Source: Bdellovibrionales bacterium (lineage in GTDB: Bacteria; Bdellovibrionota; Bdellovibrionia; Bdellovibrionales; UBA1609). Taken from it: a stretch of 48,102 nt of DNA. Below, one piece after another: positions 41,565 through 48,102 of this stretch. Every line of letters begins with the position of its first letter. Positions within the stretch are counted from its first letter, which is position 1. The stretch spans positions 1 to 48,102 of the forward strand of contig JAPPLG010000031.1 of NCBI GenBank assembly GCA_028819545.1, written 5' to 3'. The notes under the pieces are model-generated. The model ran no database searches and was not told the origin of the DNA. It worked only from the letters and a program-made list of their open reading frames with translations. Made by a program: the position numbers and the translations under genes.

Positions 41565-42575
41565 ATGAAATATACATTACTGTTGTTGCTTTTCATTCCT
41601 TTTGCTTTTTCTGCTGATAAACCAAGCCTCATCAATGGTGCAGGAGCCACTTTTCCGTATATCCTATATTCCAAATGGTTTAGTGAATATTCCAAGGTGG
41701 ACACAACAGTAAAAATCAATTACCGCTCTATTGGAAGCGGAGGAGGCATCCGACAGTTGATCAAAGGAACATTAGACTTTGGAGCTTCTGATGTCCCCAT
41801 GAAAGAATATGAAATTAAAAAAAGCAAAAAACCTATCGTACACATCCCAACAACCCTAAGTGCTGTTGTTCTGACTTATAATTTAGAAAATATTACACAA
41901 CCTCTCCACTTAACTTCTGCAGTGATTGCTCAAATCTTTGATGGACGCATTAAAAAATGGAATGACCCACAGCTGACTGCCTTAAATAAAAACATTGAAC
42001 TCCCCGCTCAGGATATCATCGTTGTCTATCGGGCAGATGGAAGCGGCACCACTGCCGTATTCACAGAATATTTGGCAAAAACACAAGAAGACTGGAAAGT
42101 CGGATATGGAAAATCTGTAAACTGGCCTGTTGGCATTGGAGGCAAAGGAAATGAAGGTGTTTTGGGCCTTGTCCAAAAAACACCTGGAGCATTTGCCTAT
42201 ATGGGAATGGGGTATGCCATGAACCAAAAACTCCCTACAGCTCATGTCAAAAATCAGGCTGGACATTTTATTGAACCGACAATGTCCTCGGTCCAGGAAT
42301 CAGCAAAAGATGTAGGCCCTAGGCAGTCTTACATAGAATCTATCGTCAATTCCAAAAGAGAAAAAGCTTACCCCATATCATCTTTTTCTTACCTGCTGGT
42401 CTATAAAGAAATGGAGGAGTCTATCGGTCATGTCATTATTAACTTTATCCAATGGGCTTTGTCTGACGGACAAAAATTCTCTGAACCTCTGTATTACGTG
42501 CCACTGCCGGAAAATGTCATCACACAGGCCAAATCAGCTGTTAAAAATATTCAATTGAAAAATGCCTCTTCCTAA
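41565..42575 (+). CDS. pstS: Phosphate ABC transporter substrate-binding protein
   Basis: The periplasmic phosphate receptor of the Pst importer. The 336 residues start with a signal peptide (MKYTLLLLLFIPFAFSA) and then show INGAGATFPYILYSKWFSEY, INYRSIGSGGGIRQLI, LDFGASDVPM, IFDGRIKKWNDPQL, VYRADGSGTTAVFTEYL and PVGIGGKGNEGV, which hold the phosphate-binding Thr, Ser, Asp and Arg/Gly positions. PISSFSYLLVYKE and VPLPENVI follow near the end. It is the first gene of the pst operon and overlaps pstC by 14 bp. No lipobox is seen, so it is a soluble binding protein. Confidence 0.97.
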   Translation: MKYTLLLLLFIPFAFSADKPSLINGAGATFPYILYSKWFSEYSKVDTTVKINYRSIGSGGGIRQLIKGTLDFGASDVPMKEYEIKKSKKPIVHIPTTLSAVVLTYNLENITQPLHLTSAVIAQIFDGRIKKWNDPQLTALNKNIELPAQDIIVVYRADGSGTTAVFTEYLAKTQEDWKVGYGKSVNWPVGIGGKGNEGVLGLVQKTPGAFAYMGMGYAMNQKLPTAHVKNQAGHFIEPTMSSVQESAKDVGPRQSYIESIVNSKREKAYPISSFSYLLVYKEMEESIGHVIINFIQWALSDGQKFSEPLYYVPLPENVITQAKSAVKNIQLKNASS

Positions 42576-43518
42576 ACTTTTTAATTCTTATCCAAAAATA
42601 AAAGAGATTCACATTAGTGACCGTCTATTTTTCCATATACTGCAAATTTTAGCTTTATTGGTTTTGGCAGCTTTTGCCGCTTTAGTTTTACTGATTTTTC
42701 TGGAGTCCATACCGGCTCTAAAAAAATTCGGTGTTTCCTTTTTTTTCAATCCCGAATGGGACAGCTGGAAAGAAGATTTCGGAGCTTTAGCTATGGTATG
42801 GGGAACTTTTATTTCTTCCATACTGGCCTTACTTATCGCTGTCCCCATTAGTATTGGAGTGGCTCTATTTTTAAATGAGCTGGCTCCTGTATGGCTGGCT
42901 AAACCCTTAAATTTTTGTTTGGAAATGCTGGCGGCTATTCCCTCCATCGTATACGGACTATGGGGGCTGTTTGTTTTAGCTCCTATTATTCGAAGCCCTA
43001 TTCAAGAATTTTTAGGAAAGTACTTTTCTTTTCTGCCATTTTTTAAAGGCCCTCAATACGGTATTGGTATGATGTCTGCGGCTGTTGTTTTAGCTATCAT
43101 GATTATTCCCACCATTTCATCTATCTGTAAGGAAGTTTTTCGCTCCATTCCCAGCTCCCATAAAGAGGCTGTGTTGGGCATAGGGGCAACAAAATGGGAA
43201 ATGTTAAAAACAGCTGTACTCACAGGCGGAAGAGCCGGCATTATCGGAGCCTGCATTATGGGTTTAGGCAGAGCTTTGGGTGAAACTATGGCTGTCACTA
43301 TGGTGATCGGCAATAAACCCTCTCTCAGTTTGTCTCTATTTGAACCTGCTCAGACAATGGCCAGTATCCTGGCCAATCAATATGCTGAAGCAGATTCAGC
43401 ACTTCACCTTTCGTCACTGACAGCTGTGGCACTGGCTTTGTTTATTATTTCTCTTATTGTAAACTCTTCTTCTTTTATTTTAGTTTGGAACACTCAAAAA
43501 AAATTCTCCAGAGGCTGA
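42562..43518 (+). CDS. pstC: Phosphate ABC transporter permease PstC
   Basis: An inner-membrane permease subunit forming the phosphate channel with PstA. There are six predicted helices in 318 residues. Conserved parts are FFFNPEWDS-KEDFGALAMVWGTFISSILALLIAVPISIGVALFLNEL, AIPSIVYGLWGLFVLAP, and the EAA coupling loop SSHKEAVLGIGATKWEMLKTAVL followed by GGRAGIIGACIMGLGRALGETMAVTMVIG. Its start lies within the last codons of pstS, which implies translational coupling. Confidence 0.95.
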   Translation: MPLPKLFNSYPKIKEIHISDRLFFHILQILALLVLAAFAALVLLIFLESIPALKKFGVSFFFNPEWDSWKEDFGALAMVWGTFISSILALLIAVPISIGVALFLNELAPVWLAKPLNFCLEMLAAIPSIVYGLWGLFVLAPIIRSPIQEFLGKYFSFLPFFKGPQYGIGMMSAAVVLAIMIIPTISSICKEVFRSIPSSHKEAVLGIGATKWEMLKTAVLTGGRAGIIGACIMGLGRALGETMAVTMVIGNKPSLSLSLFEPAQTMASILANQYAEADSALHLSSLTAVALALFIISLIVNSSSFILVWNTQKKFSRG

Positions 43519-43521
43519 AGC

Positions 43522-44385
43522 ATGAATTATTTATCACCCACACCAAGAGATTTTTATAGAAAATATTTCAGTCATTTTATGATGGGTATACTGGCTCTTC
43601 TCTCTTGCATTGCTTTGGTTCCTTTTATCGCTATCTCTTTTTTCATTATACAAAAAGGGTGGGACGGACTCAGTTTGGGATTTTTCACAGAAATCCCGGC
43701 CCCTCCGGCAGAAGGAGGCGGCGGTATGGGAAACGCCCTGCTCGGCAGTGCTGTGATTGTAGGAATGGCATCTCTCCTTGGAATACCCTGGGGTATGGGA
43801 GCGGGAATATTTATGAGCGAATACCCAGGCCAAAAGCTTGGGCGTATTTTAAGATTTACAATTGATCTGCTCACCACTGTTCCTTCAATTGTGGTGGGAA
43901 TTTTTATTTATCATCTTGTAGTGATTCACTATGGATTTTCCGCTTTTGCAGGAGCTTTAGCCTTATGTGTGATCATGCTTCCCATTGTAGCAAAAAGCAC
44001 AGAAGAGATTTTAAGGCTGGTTCCTCAACATATTCGAGAAGCCGGTTTGGCTCTGGGTCTTCCCAGGTGGAGGGTTATTATAAATATACTCATTCCGGGC
44101 ACCTATTCCATGCTGATTACAGGAGTGATTCTTGCCATTGCCCGCATTGCCGGCGAAACAGCCCCCCTCCTCTTTACTTCCTTAGGCAATCAGTTTTACG
44201 CCCAAAACCTCAGCGAACCCACATCCACTCTGCCTGTACAAATTTATGAATTTGCCAAAAGCGGTTTCAAAGAGCTGGAAAGTCTGGCATGGAGTGGAGC
44301 TTTAGTGTTAATTGTGTTTGTATTTCTGGTCAATTTAACAGTTCGATCTATACTCTTCCTGTACAAAAGAAGGATGGAAAAATGA
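43522..44385 (+). CDS. pstA: Phosphate ABC transporter permease PstA
   Basis: The second Pst permease, 287 residues with six hydrophobic helices. Signatures include FFTEIPAPPAEGGGGMGNALLGSAVIVGMASLLGIPWGMGAGIFMSEY, TTVPSIVVGIFIY, and the EAA loop VPQHIREAGLALGLPRWRVIINILIPG, then ILAIARIAGETAPLLFTSLGNQF. The 3-nt gap after pstC and a 4-bp ATGA overlap with pstB show tight coupling. Confidence 0.96.
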   Translation: MNYLSPTPRDFYRKYFSHFMMGILALLSCIALVPFIAISFFIIQKGWDGLSLGFFTEIPAPPAEGGGGMGNALLGSAVIVGMASLLGIPWGMGAGIFMSEYPGQKLGRILRFTIDLLTTVPSIVVGIFIYHLVVIHYGFSAFAGALALCVIMLPIVAKSTEEILRLVPQHIREAGLALGLPRWRVIINILIPGTYSMLITGVILAIARIAGETAPLLFTSLGNQFYAQNLSEPTSTLPVQIYEFAKSGFKELESLAWSGALVLIVFVFLVNLTVRSILFLYKRRMEK

Positions 44386-45149
44386 AAACAGATACAGTCT
44401 TACTTCAAATTAAAAATTTAAAAGCCTATTTTTCTTCTACACTTGTTTTAAAAGATATTAGTTTGGACGTCTCAACAAATAAAGTGGTGGCTTTGATCGG
44501 CCCTTCCGGTTGCGGCAAGTCCACTTTTATACGTTGCTTAAACCGTATGCATGAGGAAACACCCGAGGCCCATGTACAAGGCGAAGTGATTTTAAACAAA
44601 CAAAATATTTATGCTCCTTCTGCAGACCCTGTTTTGATTAGAAGAAAAGTCGGCATGGTTTTTCAAAAACCAAATCCTTTTCCCGGAATGAGTATTTTTG
44701 ACAATGTCGCTTTAGGCCTGCGGCTATTGGGAATTAGAAAAAGATCTGTTCTGGAAGAAAAAGTTCACAGTTCCCTTGTTCAAGCCGCTCTTTGGAATGA
44801 AGTTAAAAATATTTTAAAAAGACCGGGCACCAGTCTTTCAGGAGGACAACAACAACGATTGTGTATTGCCCGCACTCTTGCAACCACTCCTTCTGTGATT
44901 CTAATGGACGAGCCCACTTCTGCTTTAGACCCTGTCTCCACTATGCGCATTGAAGAACTGATTCGCCATTTAGTTCAAACTGTAACTGTGGTCATTGTGA
45001 CCCACAATATGCAGCAAGCTTCAAGAATTTCTGATAATACCGCCTTTTTACTTAATGGAGAGCTTGTAGAATATGAAAAAACTTCAAGACTATTTACTAA
45101 CCCGTCTGATCCACGAACAGAGCAATACATTACAGGGCGCTTTGGTTAA
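44382..45149 (+). CDS. pstB: Phosphate ABC transporter ATPase
   Basis: The ATPase of the Pst importer. I start at the ATG at 44382 inside the pstA stop (ATGA overlap), with AGAAGGA upstream; an earlier in-frame ATG at 44289 would only add residues read from pstA. The 255-residue product has LIGPSGCGKSTFIRCLNRMHE (Walker A), the PstB-typical Q-loop VGMVFQKPNPFPGMSIFDNVALGL, LSGGQQQRLCIARTLA and ILMDEPTSALDPVSTMRIEELI, then VTHNMQQASRISD. Length and motifs are normal for PstB. Confidence 0.97.
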   Translation: MKTDTVLLQIKNLKAYFSSTLVLKDISLDVSTNKVVALIGPSGCGKSTFIRCLNRMHEETPEAHVQGEVILNKQNIYAPSADPVLIRRKVGMVFQKPNPFPGMSIFDNVALGLRLLGIRKRSVLEEKVHSSLVQAALWNEVKNILKRPGTSLSGGQQQRLCIARTLATTPSVILMDEPTSALDPVSTMRIEELIRHLVQTVTVVIVTHNMQQASRISDNTAFLLNGELVEYEKTSRLFTNPSDPRTEQYITGRFG

Positions 45150-45884
45150 ATGGACTTGAAGTTAAAAAAACACAATGCCAAAATAAAGAATATGAAAGCA
45201 AAAAAACAAAATATCACTCGTTTTCGAAGCCGCTTGGATGAGCGGTTAAATTATATGAAGTCCCTGGCCTGCTCTATGGGCGAGTGTGTAGAGCAAACCA
45301 TTTCTGATACTCAAGAGGTTGTTTTTGGCAAAGCTGTTCTTGAACAAAAACTAACATCCATCAAAAAAAGAGAAGATCAAATCAATTCTTTACAGCTTAA
45401 ACTGTCTAAAGCCTGTTTTAGAGCTTTGGCCAGACAAGCTCCTGTAGCAAAAGACTTGAGGCTTATTCTCACTTGCCTTTATGCCAACACCGATTTGGAA
45501 AGAATGGGAGATTTAGCCATTAATATTGCTCACAGAACAAAAAAAATGGACACTGACTCTTCTTTGGACTCCTGCTACACCACCCTGGAAAAAATGTTTC
45601 AATCCACCATTCAAATGGTGCAACTCTCCATGCAGGCTTTTATGAAAGAAGACACCACTCTTGCTAAAAACGTCTTGGAAATGGATGATGTTGTAGATTC
45701 CTGCCAGACACAAATTAAAGAAAAATCCAAAAAGGTTATGCAGGACAAACCTCACCTGGTCCCTACCGGAGTAGAGTTTATTATTGTCAGCAACGGTTTA
45801 GAAAGAATTGCAGACCATTCCACCAATATTGCGGAAGAAATTATCTTCCTTCAAACAGGATACGACATTCGCCATGGCAGTTAA
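45150..45884 (+). CDS. phoU: Phosphate transport regulator PhoU
   Basis: PhoU links Pst transport to the PhoR sensor and dampens uptake. Two three-helix bundles are visible in the 244 residues. Each has the PhoU metal/contact motif: LTCLYANTDLERMGDLAINIAHR in the first and IIVSNGLERIADHSTNIAEEIIFL in the second. The N-terminal ~25 residues are Lys-rich and additional to the core, so the true start could be an inner Met (e.g. MKAKK). It follows the pstB stop without a gap and overlaps phoB by 11 bp. Confidence 0.95.
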   Translation: MDLKLKKHNAKIKNMKAKKQNITRFRSRLDERLNYMKSLACSMGECVEQTISDTQEVVFGKAVLEQKLTSIKKREDQINSLQLKLSKACFRALARQAPVAKDLRLILTCLYANTDLERMGDLAINIAHRTKKMDTDSSLDSCYTTLEKMFQSTIQMVQLSMQAFMKEDTTLAKNVLEMDDVVDSCQTQIKEKSKKVMQDKPHLVPTGVEFIIVSNGLERIADHSTNIAEEIIFLQTGYDIRHGS

Positions 45885-46587
45885 CCCATCAAAAAAAATA
45901 CTTGTTGTTGAAGACGAACAAGACATCCGCCAGCTTATGTGTCTTCACTTAAGCCGTAAAGGCCACGATATTGAAGAAGCTGTTAATGGAAGCAAAGCCT
46001 ATGAAATACTGGAGCAAAAATCTTTCGATCTTATTATTCTCGATTGGATGCTTCCGGGAATGAACGGTTTGGAACTGCTCTCATGGATTCGAAATAAACC
46101 GCGCCCTTTAGGAATAACTCCAATTTTATTTGTCACAGCCAAATCTGAACCGGAGAATATTGTAAAAGCTCTGCAAACAGGAGCAGACGATTACTTAGTT
46201 AAACCTTTTGATTTGCGTGTACTGATGGCGCGGGTCTCCAGCCTGCTTCGCCGCCGTGAAATGAGAAACTTGGAAAAAGAAGGCTCTCAAGACAAACTAA
46301 CCATTGGAAATTTAACTTTAGACAGGGAAGCGCACAAGGTGTTTATTCAAAATCAAGAAGTGATTTTAACTTTATCAGAATTTTTATTATTGGAAACTTT
46401 ACTTAAAAACCAGGGTAAAGTCCTTTCCAGACAACAATTAGCCTCTTACATCTTAGGGGAAGAAACAAACGTCACCAGCCGCACTATAGACACTCACACA
46501 TCCATTTTAAGAAAAAAAATAGGAGACTACGGAAAGCTGATTGAAACTGTCCGAGGAGTGGGTTATCGTATCGGTTATCTGAAATAA
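45874..46587 (+). CDS. phoB: Phosphate regulon response regulator PhoB
   Basis: An OmpR/PhoB-type transcription factor activated by PhoR under phosphate limitation. I start at the ATG at 45874 (MAVNPSKKILVVEDEQDI), giving 237 residues; an upstream in-frame ATG at 45808 lies in phoU and adds unrelated sequence. The receiver has VVEDEQD, the phospho-acceptor in LIILDWMLPGMNGLELL, VTAKSE and LVKPFD. The winged helix has LTLSEFLLLETLLKNQGKVLSRQQL, TSRTIDTHTSILRKKIGDYGKLIETVRGVGYRI. Overlap with phoU and a 6-nt gap to phoR keep the set in one transcript. Confidence 0.96.
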   Translation: MAVNPSKKILVVEDEQDIRQLMCLHLSRKGHDIEEAVNGSKAYEILEQKSFDLIILDWMLPGMNGLELLSWIRNKPRPLGITPILFVTAKSEPENIVKALQTGADDYLVKPFDLRVLMARVSSLLRRREMRNLEKEGSQDKLTIGNLTLDREAHKVFIQNQEVILTLSEFLLLETLLKNQGKVLSRQQLASYILGEETNVTSRTIDTHTSILRKKIGDYGKLIETVRGVGYRIGYLK

Positions 46588-46593
46588 TAACTT

Positions 46594-48024
46594 ATGAGTA
46601 AAAAATTTCCTCTTTCTTTATTGATATGGACTTTAAAAAAGTACTCCATTGTATCTTTAGCAGGACTTGTTGTTTACTCTCTACTCCTGTGGTTTATCAC
46701 AAAAACAATTATTCCCAGCATCCCTAAAGAGTTTTTATTTTATTTCATTATATTATTATTGTTGTTAGGGTTTATTTTAAGTTTATCTATAGGTGTTCTG
46801 ACAATATTTTCATATCTAAAACCATTAAGCCTAATGATACAAAAGATAGAACACATTGCCCACATCTCCAGCCTTGATAACACTCCAAAAAAGCAAAACT
46901 CCTTTCTTAAAAACATACAAAAACACCACACTCCCGGGGATTTTTATGAACTTAATAAAAATCTTGATTTGATTTATAAAAATATTAAGCAGACAAGTGT
47001 GCATCTCACACATGAAAAAGCAGAACTGGAAGCTATTGCCGCGGCTGTTTCTGATGCTATTATTGCCATTGACTCTCACAAAAAAATTATTTTCTCCAAC
47101 CCACAAAGTAAAAATTTATTTCCAATGGTAGAACCGCAGGCCTCCATTCAAGATGTTATTTCCAACAAAGAAGTCCTGGAAAATTTAGAAAAATGCCTCA
47201 CATCCGGATCCACATTCAATCGAGACCTCACCCTTAATATAGGAGAGTATAAAGCCCCACGTATATTTGAAGTTTCCATTTCACCTCTTGTACATATTCA
47301 AAGCCAGCTTAACGGAGCTGTCATTGTATTTTTTGACAAAACTGAAATTAAAAATACAGAGAGAAGTCATATTGATTTTGTATCCAACGTTTCACATGAG
47401 TTAAAAACCCCTTTAACTTCCATTAAAGGATTTTTAGAAACCATGCAAACTGACCTGGAGGAAAAAAAGTATGATCAAATCCATAATTTCTTAAATATTG
47501 TCAGCAAAAATGTAGCCCGATTGATGGATCTGATTGATGACCTCTTAAGTCTTTCTCATATTGATTCCATTTCTTTGTTGGATAAACAAGAAGTCAATAC
47601 ACGGGAAATTACTGCAGTGGCTTGTGAAACTATCCCCATGGACAAACACAGGGTAAATTACATTTATAAAGCAGATACAGTCTCAGCTTCCCGCCAATGG
47701 CTGGAGCAAGTGCTCTACAATTTAGTTCACAATGCTGTAAAGTACACTCCTCCAGGCTCCACAATTGATGTGATCTGGGAAAAACATCCTCATTTTATCC
47801 TGCTCACAGTAAAAGATAATGGAGAAGGTATTCCTCTAAGACACCAACATCGTATTTTTGAAAGATTTTATCGTGTAGAAGAAGACCGCTCCCGTGAAAA
47901 AGGGGGAACAGGAATCGGCCTGGCCATTGTGAAACAAGTGATGGAAAAACACGGAGGCCATGTTTACCTCACCAGCCGAAGACGCGGTAAAGGCGCCAAG
48001 CTCACCTGTACCTTTCCCCGCTAG
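46594..48024 (+). CDS. phoR: Phosphate regulon sensor histidine kinase PhoR
   Basis: A membrane sensor kinase that controls PhoB according to Pst/PhoU state. Two transmembrane segments (~12-35 and ~45-70) are followed by a short linker, a PAS domain (~150-250: LEAIAAAVSDAIIAIDSHKKIIFSNPQSKNLF), the HisKA region with the phospho-acceptor His in FVSNVSHELKTPLTSIKGF, and a HATPase domain with its N-box in WLEQVLYNLVHNAVKYTPPG, VKDNGEGI, FYRVEEDRSREKGGTGIGLAIVKQVMEKHGG. 476 residues is normal. It completes the operon pstSCAB-phoUBR; little sequence follows its stop at 48024. Confidence 0.94.
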   Translation: MSKKFPLSLLIWTLKKYSIVSLAGLVVYSLLLWFITKTIIPSIPKEFLFYFIILLLLLGFILSLSIGVLTIFSYLKPLSLMIQKIEHIAHISSLDNTPKKQNSFLKNIQKHHTPGDFYELNKNLDLIYKNIKQTSVHLTHEKAELEAIAAAVSDAIIAIDSHKKIIFSNPQSKNLFPMVEPQASIQDVISNKEVLENLEKCLTSGSTFNRDLTLNIGEYKAPRIFEVSISPLVHIQSQLNGAVIVFFDKTEIKNTERSHIDFVSNVSHELKTPLTSIKGFLETMQTDLEEKKYDQIHNFLNIVSKNVARLMDLIDDLLSLSHIDSISLLDKQEVNTREITAVACETIPMDKHRVNYIYKADTVSASRQWLEQVLYNLVHNAVKYTPPGSTIDVIWEKHPHFILLTVKDNGEGIPLRHQHRIFERFYRVEEDRSREKGGTGIGLAIVKQVMEKHGGHVYLTSRRRGKGAKLTCTFPR

Positions 48025-48049
48025 TTTACACCTGTGAGTACGTCATTCC

Positions 48050-48080
48050 TGTATGTGTTCACTAATTCGCTGACAGAATT
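48050..48080. repeat. Dispersed repeat, right copy (inverted relative to 20-50)
   Basis: The reverse complement of this 31-bp segment matches 20-50 with 3 mismatches. It lies 25 bp after the phoR stop, beside GTCATTCCTG at 48042-48051, a half-element of the palindromic family, just as the left copy lies beside a full palindromic element. Confidence 0.7.
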
Positions 48081-48102
48081 ACTCTCTAGCCCTCTCACAT
48101 AA

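Noticed and set aside
20-48080. A 48-kb transposon or island bounded by the terminal inverted repeats
   Set aside because: No transposase, integrase or target duplication is seen, and the content is core chromosomal genes; a dispersed repeat is more likely.

Overview
The window is low in G+C (roughly 35-40% by eye) and densely coded. It comes from a Gram-negative bacterium with an outer membrane: it carries BamA, Skp, LolD, MltD and several outer-membrane beta-barrels. The gene set fits a Bdellovibrio-like lineage (Bdellovibrionota/Oligoflexia): a pilB-pilT-pilC-pilS-pilR block, a Gld-type ABC cluster with a DUF4340 protein next to lolD-bamA-skp, many secreted proteins of unknown function, and pst-pho genes. 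That assignment is inference from gene content; there is no rRNA here to confirm it.

Layout. 1-1440: cutA (minus), a small possible lipoprotein, tRNA-Arg(UCG) and a cluster of short palindromic repeats. 1441-5683 (plus): EVE-domain protein, APC permease with a UspA-like tail, glutaredoxin, purK, purE. 5833-8394 (minus): two paralogous secreted proteins built from ten copies of a ~65-70-residue repeat with an invariant LPSW/LPAW core. 8536-10589 (minus): purM and an overlapping unknown gene with a degenerate Rossmann-like start. 10636-13058 (plus): three exported beta-barrel-like proteins. 13055-18534 (minus): iscS-like, mnmA, mtaB, rnc and der, overlapping or abutting, an RNA modification/maturation operon in which the desulfurase probably feeds MnmA. 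18640-20490 (plus): a protein with an MshEN-like start, a linker with a perfect 165-bp tandem duplication and a GAF-like end.

20494-38837 is one long minus-strand block. In transcription order it holds mltD, an ABC ATPase, an ABC-2 permease, a GldG-like protein, a DUF4340 protein, lolD, bamA, skp, ribF, pilB, pilT, pilC, a PilS-like sensor without recognisable kinase motifs, PilR and a TPR protein. It joins envelope biogenesis to the type IV pilus motor. 39141-40304 (minus) is a two-gene accessory unit: a Cys-rich exported protein with a DUF6973-like His/Asp/Asn signature, and a membrane-anchored partner. pdxJ (minus) follows. 41565-48024 (plus) is a complete phosphate operon, pstS-pstC-pstA-pstB-phoU-phoB-phoR, tightly overlapped.

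The most unusual points are: (i) short palindromic repeats that have become coding sequence, one supplying the end of CutA and one inside an insertion in PdxJ, recalling Rickettsia palindromic elements; (ii) the LPSW repeat family; (iii) the PilS-like pseudokinase; (iv) the DUF6973-like pair; (v) a 31-bp repeat in inverted orientation near the two ends of the window.
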